Assembly: GCA_024403955.1 (NCBI GenBank)
Contig: JAKSQX010000004.1
Coordinates: 1 to 64,000 of the forward strand
DNA: 64,000 nt
From: Clostridia bacterium
Lineage (GTDB): Bacteria > Bacillota > Clostridia > Oscillospirales > Acutalibacteraceae
Direction of reading: 5' to 3'
The notes under the pieces were generated by a model. That model searched no databases, was not told where the DNA came from, and was given only the letters and a program-made list of their open reading frames with translations. Below are positions 31,245 to 39,944 of this stretch, piece after piece. The position numbers were made by a program, and so were the translations under genes. Every line of letters begins with the position of its first letter. The stretch's first letter is position 1.

Positions 31245-31886
31245 ATGATAGGTGTATGGAGTTACACTGTAATTCTTACCTATGTTGGACTCGCTTCTGC
31301 CGTAGTCGGAATGTCTTGGTCAGCACTATTTATGGCAGGAGAAGTCAGCTCGCTTTTAGTTCCAATCTGTTGTCTTCTCTTCTCAGGTTTCTGTGATATG
31401 TTCGATGGACGTATTGCAAGATCAAAGAAAAATAGAACTGAGCATGAGAAGAACTTCGGCATTGAGATTGACTCTCTTTGTGACGATGTATGCTTTGGTG
31501 TACAACCAGCAATGATTGTTTTTGCACTCTCACCAAACAAATACTTCGGTGTAGTTGCAGCAACTTGTCTCGTCCTTGCGGGTATAGTTAGACTCGCACA
31601 CTTCAACGTTGTTGAGATGGAACGTCGCGCAGATCCCGACAATGATGATCACAGTTATAGAGGTCTTCCAATTACAACCTCCGCAATCATCATTCCTTTC
31701 TTCTATATTCTCTACACAGTTATTGGAGAATCATTTGCAGCCGCATTCCCTATCGTTGCAATAATAACAGCAATCCTTGATATAACGCCTTTCAAACTAA
31801 AAAAACCTGGCACTGCTGTTGTTTATATCTTCACTGTTTTAGGAATTACAACTACAGTTGCCCTAATCATATTGTCAAAAAAATGA
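31245..31886 (+). CDS. pssA: CDP-alcohol phosphatidyltransferase, phosphatidylserine synthase type
   Basis: 213 residues with about six membrane helices. The CDP-alcohol motif is present in the PssA arrangement: DMFDGRIAR, then FGIEIDSLCDD about 12 residues on, then FGVQPA. It makes phosphatidylserine from CDP-diacylglycerol and serine. Start ATG at 31245 follows GGGGGA. It sits 18 nt after the shikimate fusion and is probably cotranscribed, although the pathways are unrelated. Another CDP-alcohol transferase such as PgsA is less likely given the motif spacing. Confidence 0.85.
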   Translation: MIGVWSYTVILTYVGLASAVVGMSWSALFMAGEVSSLLVPICCLLFSGFCDMFDGRIARSKKNRTEHEKNFGIEIDSLCDDVCFGVQPAMIVFALSPNKYFGVVAATCLVLAGIVRLAHFNVVEMERRADPDNDDHSYRGLPITTSAIIIPFFYILYTVIGESFAAAFPIVAIITAILDITPFKLKKPGTAVVYIFTVLGITTTVALIILSKK

Positions 31887-31907
31887 CAATAAAATATCCT
31901 AAATCTA

Positions 31908-31936
31908 TTGAAAAAACAATTTAGATTATTTAAAAT
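31908..31936 (+). promoter_or_regulatory. Predicted sigma-A promoter of the ferredoxin gene
   Basis: TTGAAA (31908-31913), 17 nt spacer, TAAAAT (31931-31936), 23 nt before the expected Shine-Dalgarno end. Confidence 0.65.
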
Positions 31937-31965
31937 ATTACTATCTTAATAAGGAGGTATGTTTC

Positions 31966-32133
31966 ATGGCTTACAAAATTACTGACGCTTGTGTAGCTTG
32001 TGGTTCATGCAAAGATGGTTGCCCAGTAGGCGCTATCGCAGAAGGCGACATTTATACAATCGACGCTGCTACATGCATCGACTGTGGTTCATGCGCTGAC
32101 ACTTGCCCAACAGGAGCAATCGAGCAGGCATAA
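31966..32133 (+). CDS. 2[4Fe-4S] ferredoxin
   Basis: 55 residues, translated by hand. It has two classic cluster-binding motifs, CVACGSCKDGCPVGAI and CIDCGSCADTCPTGAI, in the clostridial-type arrangement. This is a low-potential electron carrier of anaerobic metabolism (pyruvate oxidation, hydrogenase and similar partners). The ribosome site AAGGAGG eight nt before the ATG, its own promoter and terminator, and the monocistronic layout point to high expression. No partner enzyme is adjacent. Confidence 0.95.
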   Translation: MAYKITDACVACGSCKDGCPVGAIAEGDIYTIDAATCIDCGSCADTCPTGAIEQA

Positions 32134-32156
32134 TCGCACTTTAAAATGACGAGAAG

Positions 32157-32184
32157 GACTTGGAAGCAATTCCAAGTCTTTTTT
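32157..32184 (+). terminator. Terminator of the ferredoxin gene
   Basis: GACTTGGAA and TTCCAAGTC pair around a GCAA tetraloop, followed by TTTTTT. Confidence 0.88.
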
Positions 32185-32198
32185 GTTATATAAAAATA

Positions 32199-32207
32199 TG
32201 ATATAAT
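32199..32207 (+). promoter_or_regulatory. Extended -10 promoter before trmN6
   Basis: TGATATAAT is a full extended -10 element (TGnTATAAT). The -35 region falls in the T-run of the ferredoxin terminator and is poor. Transcription would start at about 32214, at or next to the ATG of trmN6. Confidence 0.5.
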
Positions 32208-32214
32208 TCCAGGC

Positions 32215-32922
32215 ATGAATGAATTTATTGAGACATTGGGAAAAGACATTAAAGTAATCTGCTCCAAGGACCACGGATTTGGAACGGATGCTATTTTACT
32301 TGCAAATTTTGCAAATCCAAAATCAAGTGACAAATGTATAGACCTCGGCACAGGCTGTGGAATAATTCCGTTCATCTGGCTTCGCGACGGAGTTAAAGAT
32401 ATCACAGGTGTAGACATCCAGGAGAAGGCTATTGATCAGTTTAACAGATCAAACGAACTTAACGGCAGTAACGTTACCGCTATCCTTGGAGACCTTAAAA
32501 ATCTTAATCTCCCAAAGGGCTCATACAATGTCGTCACTATGAACCCACCTTATAAGCCAGCAGGCACCGGTATCCTCTCTGAGGCCACACCTGAACAGAT
32601 TGCAAGGCATGAGATTGCCTGCACTGTAAAGGACGTCTGTAAGGCTGCAGAAGAGCTTTTAAACTTCGGTGGTAAATTCTGCATGTGCAACCGACCGGAG
32701 CGCCTATCCGACGTCATGTGCGAAATGAGAGCACATAATATCGAACCAAAGACTTTGAGGTTCGTTCAAAAGCAACCAAATACTGCACCATGGCTCTTTT
32801 TAATAGAGGGCAAGAAAGGCTCTAAACCATTCCTTCAAGTCCTCCCTCCTCTTATCATCCAAGATGAGAATGGTAAGGACTCAGAGGAACTTATAAGTAT
32901 CATTGGACAGTACAGAGACTAA
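32215..32922 (+). CDS. trmN6: tRNA1(Val) adenine-37 N6-methyltransferase family protein
   Basis: 235 residues, class I SAM-dependent methyltransferase of the YfiC/YabB family. The N-terminus carries KDHGFGTDAILLANF, then the SAM loop DLGTGCGIIPF and the catalytic MNPPYK motif. The family methylates A37 of tRNA1(Val) in E. coli; the Bacillota target is less certain. The neighbour rsmI starts 10 nt after it, as in the yabB-yabC region of Bacillus. No Shine-Dalgarno is visible before the ATG, and the promoter lies directly upstream, so the message may be leaderless. Confidence 0.88.
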   Translation: MNEFIETLGKDIKVICSKDHGFGTDAILLANFANPKSSDKCIDLGTGCGIIPFIWLRDGVKDITGVDIQEKAIDQFNRSNELNGSNVTAILGDLKNLNLPKGSYNVVTMNPPYKPAGTGILSEATPEQIARHEIACTVKDVCKAAEELLNFGGKFCMCNRPERLSDVMCEMRAHNIEPKTLRFVQKQPNTAPWLFLIEGKKGSKPFLQVLPPLIIQDENGKDSEELISIIGQYRD

Positions 32923-32932
32923 GGAGAATAAA

Positions 32933-33754
32933 ATGGCTGGTACACTTTACGTTATGGGAACACCAATAGGTAATCTCTCTGACTTTTCCCCAAGGGCGAT
33001 TGAGACTCTAAAAAGCTGTGACTTCATCGCTGCCGAGGACACAAGAGTTACCTTAAAGCTCCTTAATCACTTTGACATAAAAAAACAACTCGTCTCCTAT
33101 TACGAGCATAACAAATATGATCGTGAAGACGAGATACTAAACAGAATTATCAGTGGTGAAAACTGTGTGCTTGTATCTGATGCCGGCATGCCAGCAATAT
33201 CTGACCCTGGCATGGAACTTGTAAAAGCTTGCCATGCGCATGGCATTACAGTACAATCAGTACCTGGCCCTACTGCTTTTGCGACAGCACTAGCAATATC
33301 AGGTATGGACAATGGGCGTTTCACTTTCGAAGGATTCCTCAGCGTAAATAAAAAGTCAAGGCGTGAACACCTTGACGAGATTCGCTGTGAACGCCGCACA
33401 ATGATTTTTTATGAAGCACCACACAAACTCTCTGCAACGCTCCGTGACCTCTATGAGGTGCTAGGAGACCGCGAAATAGCGATTGTACGTGAACTCACTA
33501 AAATTCACGAGGAAGTTATCAAAACCACCTTATCAAGCGCCGTAGATGCCTATCCAGACAACAACCTTAAAGGTGAAATTGTCCTCATCATTGCCGGCGC
33601 GAAGGAGGACAAAACCGAAGAGGTTACTTTAGAGAGCGCTATCGCACTCGCGCAAGACTTTGTTTCCAAAGGCATGAGTGTAAACGATGCTGCAAAAACT
33701 GTAGCAAAACAGACAGGCCTCAAAAAAGGCGACATTTACAAGGCACTTCAATAA
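32933..33754 (+). CDS. rsmI: 16S rRNA (cytidine-1402-2'-O)-methyltransferase
   Basis: 273 residues. Tetrapyrrole-methylase fold with GTLYVMGTPIGNLSD at the N-terminus, EDTRVT, SDAGMPAISDPG and VPGPTAF, all typical of RsmI (YabC). It methylates the ribose of C1402 in the decoding centre of 16S rRNA. Start ATG at 32933 with AAGGAG seven nt upstream. The last 60 residues form the helical C-terminal part that ends in GLKKGDIYKALQ. Cotranscribed with trmN6; a strong terminator follows. Confidence 0.95.
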   Translation: MAGTLYVMGTPIGNLSDFSPRAIETLKSCDFIAAEDTRVTLKLLNHFDIKKQLVSYYEHNKYDREDEILNRIISGENCVLVSDAGMPAISDPGMELVKACHAHGITVQSVPGPTAFATALAISGMDNGRFTFEGFLSVNKKSRREHLDEIRCERRTMIFYEAPHKLSATLRDLYEVLGDREIAIVRELTKIHEEVIKTTLSSAVDAYPDNNLKGEIVLIIAGAKEDKTEEVTLESAIALAQDFVSKGMSVNDAAKTVAKQTGLKKGDIYKALQ

Positions 33755-33765
33755 GACAAAAATTA

Positions 33766-33793
33766 AAGGATCCACTTTTTCAAGTGGATCCTT
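33766..33793. terminator. Bidirectional terminator between rsmI and the CDF exporter gene
   Basis: AAGGATCCACTT (33766-33777) and AAGTGGATCCTT (33782-33793) form a 12-bp perfect stem, with ATTGTTTT on the right and A/T-rich sequence on the left. Confidence 0.85.
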
Positions 33794-33799
33794 ATTGTT

Positions 33800-34996
33800 T
33801 TATTCCTCTACTTGACGCTTAAGAGTAAAGTCCCTATCCGCAACAACTGTGATGTCGTAATCTGGATAAATCTCTAAAAGCTTCTTTTTAAGTTTTTGTG
33901 ACTTCTCAAGAGTAGTCTTTACACTAAAGTCCATTACTGCGTCAAAGCTCATATTCTTCTTGGTTGTATCTACATAAAATGCATGAATCTGGAGAATATC
34001 AGGATCTTCCATGAGCACTTTTGTAACCGTCTCTCTCATAGTTTTAACATCTTCATCACTAACGTTAATACTATAAAAACCAAAGTAGAAGAATACTCCA
34101 TACTTGTTAAAGAGTTCAACATTCAAAGGATGGATAATCTCGTATGCATCTCGAATAGAAATACTCTCATCAAGTTCAACATTGACGTTACCTATGTAAA
34201 CATTCGGTCCATAGTTATGAAGAATAAGGTCATATGCACCAACTATGCCATCATAATGACGGATTTCTTCCATTATTTCCTCTGCAAGCTCTTCATAAGG
34301 GCGTTTTCCGAGAAGTTCTCCCACTACGCCTAGCATGATTTCAAATCCTGCCTTTAGTACAAAGGTAGAAACTATTGCACCAATAAAACCATCAATTACG
34401 ATATCTGTAAAAATTGAAATAAGTGCACCTATTAAAGTTACACTTGTAATAATAGCATCTGAAAGTGCATCCGCACCAGATGCTTCAAGATTTGGGGAAT
34501 TAAGTTTCTTTCCTCGGCTCTTGGTATAAAAACCAAGAGCAATCTTTGCAAGTATTGCGACAACAAGTAAAACGATGGAAACCCAAGTGTAAGATGTAGG
34601 CTCTGGACTGATAATCTTCTTAACAGAGCTGATTAAAAACTCGCCACCTGCAAACAAAACAAGAGCAGCAATAATCATACTTGTAAAGTATTCAACACGG
34701 CCAAAGCCAAATGGGTGTTTCCTTGTGGCGCCTCTACCTACAATTACCATTGTAATGATTGTTACAAGTGATGAAACTGAATCGGTAAAGTTGTTTACGG
34801 CATCAGAAATAATAGCAATTGAGTTGGAAGCAAGACCAACAAATACCTTTATGCCACCAAGTATAAGGTTAACAACAATACCTACCACGCTAGTAATTAC
34901 AACTTTTATTATTCTGTTGTAACTTACCTTGCCATCACCGGTAGAATCTTCCATTTTTATTTTCTGTTTTTCATCAAGAGTGAGTTTTTCTGACAT
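33800..34996 (-). CDS. Cation diffusion facilitator family transporter
   Basis: 398 residues: five or six membrane helices (about 25-215), then a long cytoplasmic part with two CDF C-terminal-like segments. Exports divalent metals by proton antiport. The metal-site motifs read SDAVNNFTDS in helix 2 and ADALSDA in helix 5. The asparagine in place of the histidine common in zinc transporters is like manganese exporters of the MneP/MneS type, so Mn2+ or Fe2+ is more likely than Zn2+ (inference). The ATG at 34996 has GAGGAGG at correct spacing; an ATG two codons earlier sits on it. ychF is 14 nt upstream. Confidence 0.9.
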   Translation of the reverse strand: MSEKLTLDEKQKIKMEDSTGDGKVSYNRIIKVVITSVVGIVVNLILGGIKVFVGLASNSIAIISDAVNNFTDSVSSLVTIITMVIVGRGATRKHPFGFGRVEYFTSMIIAALVLFAGGEFLISSVKKIISPEPTSYTWVSIVLLVVAILAKIALGFYTKSRGKKLNSPNLEASGADALSDAIITSVTLIGALISIFTDIVIDGFIGAIVSTFVLKAGFEIMLGVVGELLGKRPYEELAEEIMEEIRHYDGIVGAYDLILHNYGPNVYIGNVNVELDESISIRDAYEIIHPLNVELFNKYGVFFYFGFYSINVSDEDVKTMRETVTKVLMEDPDILQIHAFYVDTTKKNMSFDAVMDFSVKTTLEKSQKLKKKLLEIYPDYDITVVADRDFTLKRQVEE

Positions 34997-35010
34997 TTGC
35001 ATACCTCCTC

Positions 35011-36099
35011 TTATACGTTAAACCTAAAGAGTACTACGTCACCATCTTGCATGACGTACTCCTTTCCCTCTGAACGAATAAGGCCCTTATCTCTTGCAGC
35101 TGCGAGTGAGCCACAGTCGAGAAGTGTCTGATAGTTGATTACCTCTGCCCTGATAAATCCACGCTCAATATCTGAGTGAATCTTACCAGCAGCCTTAGGT
35201 GCCTTTGTGCCCTTCTTGATTGTCCAAGCACGAACCTCAGGTTCACCAGCAGTTAAGAATGACATGAGACCGAGGAGGTCATATGAGCGCTGAATAAGAA
35301 GATCAAGTCCACCCTGCTCAATTCCAAGGTCGGCGAGGAACATCTCCTTCTCCTCTTTAGAGAGTTCGGCAATCTCTGCCTCCATCTCAGCGCAAATAGG
35401 AAGTGTCTGTGAACCCTCAGCGTCAGCAATAGCCTTTACTGCCTGATAGCGAGCATTGCTCTCAATACCACCGAGGAAGTCCTCCTCGCCCATATTACAA
35501 GCATATATTACAGGCTTATTTGTAAGGAGGTTGAAATCAACTAGTTCAATCTCCTCAGGAGCTTCTACCGTACGAGCACATTTACCATTCTCCAAAGCTT
35601 CCTTGTACTTATTTAAAAGTTCGAGTTCCTTTGCGAGGGACTTATCACCCTTCATAGCTTTCTCAGTCTTCTGAATTCTCTTCTCAAGAATTTCCATATC
35701 TGAGAGGATGAGTTCAAGGTTGATTGTTTCAATATCACGTGCTGGGTCAATAGAGCCCTCAACGTGAACAATATCATCGTTCTCAAAGCAGCGTACAACG
35801 TGGATAATGGCATCTACTTCTCTAATATGTGAGAGGAACTTGTTACCAAGGCCCTCACCTTGTGATGCACCCTTTACGAGACCTGCAATATCAACAAACT
35901 CAACACTTGCAGGTACAACTGACTTTGGATGATAGAGCTCTACGAGCTTATCAAGGCGCTCGTCTGGCACTGCAACTACACCTACATTCGGTTCTATAGT
36001 ACAGAACGGGTAGTTGGCTGACTGCGCGCCAGCATTTGTTATAGCATTAAAAAGTGTACTTTTACCAACGTTTGGTAAACCTACTATACCAAGTTTCAT
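35011..36099 (-). CDS. ychF: Obg-family GTPase/ATPase YchF
   Basis: 362 residues, full length. G1 motif GLPNVGKST (7-15), switch region [27 protein letters not shown] (G3), a helical insert, and a C-terminal TGS domain (about 280-360). YchF/OLA1 hydrolyses ATP better than GTP, binds ribosomes and affects oxidative stress responses in other bacteria. tRNA-Pro lies 25 nt upstream on the same strand. Confidence 0.97.
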   Translation of the reverse strand: MKLGIVGLPNVGKSTLFNAITNAGAQSANYPFCTIEPNVGVVAVPDERLDKLVELYHPKSVVPASVEFVDIAGLVKGASQGEGLGNKFLSHIREVDAIIHVVRCFENDDIVHVEGSIDPARDIETINLELILSDMEILEKRIQKTEKAMKGDKSLAKELELLNKYKEALENGKCARTVEAPEEIELVDFNLLTNKPVIYACNMGEEDFLGGIESNARYQAVKAIADAEGSQTLPICAEMEAEIAELSKEEKEMFLADLGIEQGGLDLLIQRSYDLLGLMSFLTAGEPEVRAWTIKKGTKAPKAAGKIHSDIERGFIRAEVINYQTLLDCGSLAAARDKGLIRSEGKEYVMQDGDVVLFRFNV

Positions 36100-36124
36100 T
36101 TAAAAACACCTTCAAATTTATTTC

Positions 36125-36200
36125 TGGTCGGAGTGAGGAGAGTCGAACTCCTGGCCTCTTGCTCCCGAAGCAAGCGCGCTACCATCTGCGCTACACCCCG
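36125..36200 (-). tRNA. tRNA-Pro (anticodon CGG)
   Basis: 76 nt with encoded CCA. Acceptor CGGGGTG pairs with CACTCCG. The anticodon stem CTTGC/GCAAG encloses TTCGGGA with CGG at 36165-36167. The T-loop is GTTCGACTC. Cloverleaf complete. Reads CCG codons. Confidence 0.95.
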
Positions 36201-36207
36201 CTGTAGT

Positions 36208-36234
36208 AAAGGAGCTTCGCAAGGAAGCCCCTTT
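36208..36234 (-). terminator. Possible weak terminator after the ZIP transporter gene
   Basis: AAAGGGGCTTC pairs with GAAGCTCCTTT (one G-U) on the minus strand, but no T-run follows before the tRNA. It may be a weak terminator or a processing hairpin between the ZIP message and tRNA-Pro. Confidence 0.35.
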
Positions 36235-36242
36235 CTTTTAAA

Positions 36243-37106
36243 TTATACTTCTACCAAAACAAGTCCTACTAACGTACCAATTAAGATAAAGAAAGCAGGA
36301 AGTTTTGAACGCCACATAAGAATGGCTTCTGGAATAAGCTCACCGAATACGACATAGAGCATTGCACCAGATGCAAATGCAAGTGAGAGTGCAAGCCAAA
36401 TTGGACTGATGAGACCGAGTGAATAGCCTATTACAGCACCTATTACTGTTGGTGCTCCCGAGAGCCCTGTTAAAAGAACAGCTTTTGTCTTACTCATTCC
36501 GCCAGTGATAAGTGGAACTGATACAGCCATACCCTCTGGAATATTATGAAGGCCAATTACAACAGCGAGAATAAGACCACTTCCTGCAAATACAGTCTCA
36601 GACTGACCTGCATATGAGGCACCAATTACCATACCCTCCGGAAGATTATGAAGAGCTATGGCGCAAGCCATTACTACGCCGGCAATAAAGAGTTCATAGA
36701 ACTTGCCTGTCTGTCTATTCTCCTTATGCTCCTTATAGTGATCGGAGTGGATAAGTTCATCGAGGTCATCTGCTGTCTTTGGGTGAGATTCATCGATGTG
36801 CTCAATCTCATGGTTTGTTGTTTTATCAATGAGGTAATTTAAGAGATAAATCACGCCATATCCAAGCAAGACACCGATAATAATAAACCAAAATGAAATA
36901 GGCTTATCAGCACCCTCCGGCATTATGGACTCAGGTATCAAGTCAAAGCAAACAACAGCCATCATAACTCCGGCAGCGAAGCTTAAAAGAAGACTTACCA
37001 CCTTTTTTGAATCACGGCGAAGGATAGCGCCAACAAAACCACCGAGACCAGTACCACCGATACCCGATATAGCTGTGATTATTACTATCCACCAAATAAT
37101 ACCCAT
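36243..37106 (-). CDS. ZIP family metal transporter
   Basis: 287 residues, eight membrane helices. Signature motifs HNLPEG (153-158) and HNIPEG (187-192) form the binuclear metal site. A cytoplasmic loop (about 99-127) is rich in histidine, aspartate and glutamate. It belongs to the GufA/ZupT-like branch and imports Zn2+ or related divalent metals. Start ATG at 37106 is preceded by AGGGGGG; a TTG seven codons upstream overlaps the previous gene and is less likely. Located after an Ntn hydrolase gene. Confidence 0.92.
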   Translation of the reverse strand: MGIIWWIVIITAISGIGGTGLGGFVGAILRRDSKKVVSLLLSFAAGVMMAVVCFDLIPESIMPEGADKPISFWFIIIGVLLGYGVIYLLNYLIDKTTNHEIEHIDESHPKTADDLDELIHSDHYKEHKENRQTGKFYELFIAGVVMACAIALHNLPEGMVIGASYAGQSETVFAGSGLILAVVIGLHNIPEGMAVSVPLITGGMSKTKAVLLTGLSGAPTVIGAVIGYSLGLISPIWLALSLAFASGAMLYVVFGELIPEAILMWRSKLPAFFILIGTLVGLVLVEV

Positions 37107-37114
37107 ATGCCCCC

Positions 37115-38158
37115 CTATTTCTGCCAAGTTGCAGGTTCAATACCAAATGTGTATTTCTTTGAGTAATCAGCACCTGCGCAGAGATCAAATGTCAAATCAT
37201 CGATATTATAAACAACGCTCCAAAGACTTGTTACACGGTGCTTCAAAAGATGATGCCTATACTCAAGCTTTACGTGCTCAAGAAGAGACATAGCCTCATC
37301 CTCTGTCATAATACCTTTCTTTGGCTCAATGTTATCACGGATTTGGAAGTAACGGCTGTAACCGAAGTTTCCTTTTCTATCTCCCTCCGGAGCTGCAACA
37401 AGGAAGTTTGTAAGGTACTGATAATCCTTACCCTCCTCAGGTCTCGTAATCACCATCTTATTATCGACATATTCAATGATGACGTTGCCGCCCTCTCTGT
37501 CGATAATGTGGTAGTGATAATTACAACCTACTGCATCATGCATATCATACTCATCAAGGAGTTTGATAGCCTCTTCGGCGGTTGCACACTTGTCGAGAAT
37601 CGCACGAATTGCAAGAGTAGTTGTAATTTTTAGACGACTTGTTGACTGCTTAGTTGGTGTACCCTTCTGTTCGAGGACTGAAATGCAAAGTCCCTTCTCA
37701 TTAATACCGTCCATTACTGTGTAAGGCGCCATAAGGGTCCAAAAACGGTCTTTATAATCCTTAGGTGTACGTTTGAAGCCATATGTCATAAAGAGCATAT
37801 CAGCGACACCAACGGACTTGTAGCCGTTCTCAGGGTTACACCAAACTATCATACAAGGAGAATCCTTATAATCAAAGTTCCTTGCAAGAATTCGTTTGCC
37901 GTCAGGGGTCTTAGCATTAAAACATGAACAAGCAAATCTACCAGGAACCATCATAAGCGGAAAACCACCTGTAATTTTCATGCTTGCCTTGTAGAGCAAT
38001 TCAGCTGTGTTGCTCACACCAGTTTCAAGCATATAGTCGAGGAAGTATGGGTTCTTATAGTTGAGCATGTATACTCTGCTCTCATCCTCAAGTTTGCACT
38101 CAGCAACTTGAAGAGATTCCATCGTCTTATTCAGTTTTTTTCTGCTAAATTCTTCCAT
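37115..38158 (-). CDS. C45/choloylglycine-type Ntn hydrolase (linear amide hydrolase)
   Basis: 347 residues. The candidate nucleophile lies in ACSCFNAKTPDG (C77 or C79), followed by RILARNFDY, the pattern of acyl-CoA:6-APA acyltransferase and choloylglycine hydrolase-like Ntn enzymes; NEKGLCISV and VGCNYHYHIID also fit. Because the cysteine is about 76 residues in, activation would need autocleavage, unlike bile salt hydrolases, which expose Cys2. No signal peptide. Substrates could be N-acyl amides or bile-salt-like amides; unknown. Ten nt after the transketolase subunit gene. Confidence 0.78.
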   Translation of the reverse strand: MEEFSRKKLNKTMESLQVAECKLEDESRVYMLNYKNPYFLDYMLETGVSNTAELLYKASMKITGGFPLMMVPGRFACSCFNAKTPDGKRILARNFDYKDSPCMIVWCNPENGYKSVGVADMLFMTYGFKRTPKDYKDRFWTLMAPYTVMDGINEKGLCISVLEQKGTPTKQSTSRLKITTTLAIRAILDKCATAEEAIKLLDEYDMHDAVGCNYHYHIIDREGGNVIIEYVDNKMVITRPEEGKDYQYLTNFLVAAPEGDRKGNFGYSRYFQIRDNIEPKKGIMTEDEAMSLLEHVKLEYRHHLLKHRVTSLWSVVYNIDDLTFDLCAGADYSKKYTFGIEPATWQK

Positions 38159-38167
38159 TGTTTTTCC

Positions 38168-39115
38168 TTATTTCTTTGCAATAACTTCTTTTGCAGCTGC
38201 TGCAATATGGTCAGCATCAAGACCGTAGATCTTGAGCATCTCAACAGCTGGACCTGAACCACCGAATGTGTCCATAACGCCAACTCTCTTTATTGGTGTT
38301 GGGCAGTTCTCTGAAAGTACTTCAGCTACTGCTCCACCAAGACCACCGATTACACTATGTTCCTCAGCTGTAACGATACATCCACATTCTTTTGCAGCTT
38401 TGATAACAATTTCTTCATCAAGAGGCTTGATTGTATGAATATTGATAACGCGAGCATTGATGCCTTCAGCTTTGAGTGCTTCTGCAGCAATAAGTGCCTC
38501 ATTTACCATAAGACCTGTTGCGATAATAGCTACATCGTTACCAGAAGTAAGTTCTTTACCCTTACCCCATTCAAACTTATAAGATGCCTCATCAAAAATC
38601 TGAGGAACTGCAAGACGACCAAATCGCATATAAACTGGGCCAACATAGTCAGCAGCAGCAAGTACAGCAGCCTTAGCTTCTACAGCATCAGCAGGATTGA
38701 TGATTGTCATGCCTGGGATAGTTCTCATGAGAGCGATATCCTCATTGCACTGGTGAGAAGCACCATCTTCACCAACAGAGATACCAGCATGAGTTGCACA
38801 AATCTTAACATTGAGATGTGGATAGCCGATTGAGTTTCTGATCTGCTCGAAAGCACGACCTGCTGCAAACATTGCAAATGAGCTTGCAAATACTGTGATA
38901 CCTGAGAGTGAGAGACCAGCAGCAACGCCAATCAAGTTACCCTCTGCAATACCAGCATTGTAGAATCTATTAGGATATGCCTTCTTGAAAACGCCTGTCT
39001 TAGTGGCGCCTGCAAGGTCAGTATCCATAACGATAACGTTAGGGTTCTTTTCACCGAGTGCAAGGAGACCGTCGCCGTAGCCGTCTCTAGTAGCTTTCTT
39101 AATTACGTCTGCCAT
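38168..39115 (-). CDS. Transketolase, C-terminal subunit
   Basis: 315 residues containing the pyrimidine-binding and C-terminal domains of transketolase. Seen: AGIAEGNLIGVAAGLS (with the glutamate that activates thiamine diphosphate), THAGISVGEDGASHQCNEDIALMRTIPG split by normal spacing, and an HTIKPLDEE C-domain segment. It pairs with the upstream gene to form a split enzyme of the non-oxidative pentose phosphate pathway, common in anaerobic Bacillota. Start ATG at 39115 has GGAGG upstream and begins right after the partner's stop. Frame extension to 39181 lies inside the partner. Confidence 0.95.
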   Translation of the reverse strand: MADVIKKATRDGYGDGLLALGEKNPNVIVMDTDLAGATKTGVFKKAYPNRFYNAGIAEGNLIGVAAGLSLSGITVFASSFAMFAAGRAFEQIRNSIGYPHLNVKICATHAGISVGEDGASHQCNEDIALMRTIPGMTIINPADAVEAKAAVLAAADYVGPVYMRFGRLAVPQIFDEASYKFEWGKGKELTSGNDVAIIATGLMVNEALIAAEALKAEGINARVINIHTIKPLDEEIVIKAAKECGCIVTAEEHSVIGGLGGAVAEVLSENCPTPIKRVGVMDTFGGSGPAVEMLKIYGLDADHIAAAAKEVIAKK

Positions 39116-39116
39116 A

Positions 39117-39944
39117 TTAGAGCGCCTCCTTAAGTTCTGCCATAGCCTGGTTGTACTGGTCAAAATCAGGAGCCTTACCATGCCAGCCTACTTGATTTTC
39201 CATAAATGAAACGCCCTTACCCTTTACTGTCTTAGCAATAATGGCAGTAGGAGCGCCCTTGAAAGCCTCAGCCTTTGTGAAAGCATCATCAATCTGGTCA
39301 AAGTCATGACCATCAATATTGATTACGTTGAAGCCGAAAGCCTTAAATTTCTCATCGATTGGGTATGGTGAGTTAACCTCTTCGATTGTTCCGTCAATCT
39401 GAAGGTTGTTGTTATCAACAACTACTAAGAGGTTGTCGAGCTTCTTTGCTCCTGCGAACATAGCTGCTTCCCAAACCTGTCCCTCTTCAATCTCACCGTC
39501 GCCAAGGATAGTGTAAACTCTGTAATCCTTCTTGTTGATCTTAGCACCGAGTGCCATACCAACTGCAACAGAGATACCCTGGCCAAGAGAACCTGTGCTC
39601 ATGTCAACACCAGGAGTCATGTGCATAGATGGGTGACCCTGAAGGCGTGAGCCTGGTTTTCTAAGAGTTTTAATCTCGTCCTCTGAGAAGAATCCACGAA
39701 GAGCGAGTGCACCGTAAAGAGCTGGTGCTGTATGACCCTTGGAAAGAACGAAACGATCTCTATCTTCCCACTGTGGGTTCTTTGGATCAACATTCAGCTT
39801 GTACATATAGAGATATGTCATAAGATCTGAAACAGAGAGTGATCCGCCTGGATGGCCTGATTTCGCATTGAATGTTCCTTCGATAACACTCATACGAACT
39901 TTAACGGCATCTTTTTGAAGTTTTGCCTTAAGTTCTGCATTCAT
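39117..39944 (-). CDS. Transketolase, N-terminal subunit
   Basis: 275 residues with the diphosphate-binding domain. GHPGGSLSVSDLM, SKGHTAPALYGAL, SLGQGISVAVGMALG and the thiamine diphosphate/Mg motif GDGEIEEGQVWEAA followed by DNNNLQIDG are intact. It provides two-carbon transfer together with the C-terminal subunit. The start overlaps the rluD stop (TAATG). It also produces erythrose 4-phosphate, used by DAHP synthase encoded elsewhere in the window. Confidence 0.96.
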   Translation of the reverse strand: MNAELKAKLQKDAVKVRMSVIEGTFNAKSGHPGGSLSVSDLMTYLYMYKLNVDPKNPQWEDRDRFVLSKGHTAPALYGALALRGFFSEDEIKTLRKPGSRLQGHPSMHMTPGVDMSTGSLGQGISVAVGMALGAKINKKDYRVYTILGDGEIEEGQVWEAAMFAGAKKLDNLLVVVDNNNLQIDGTIEEVNSPYPIDEKFKAFGFNVINIDGHDFDQIDDAFTKAEAFKGAPTAIIAKTVKGKGVSFMENQVGWHGKAPDFDQYNQAMAELKEAL

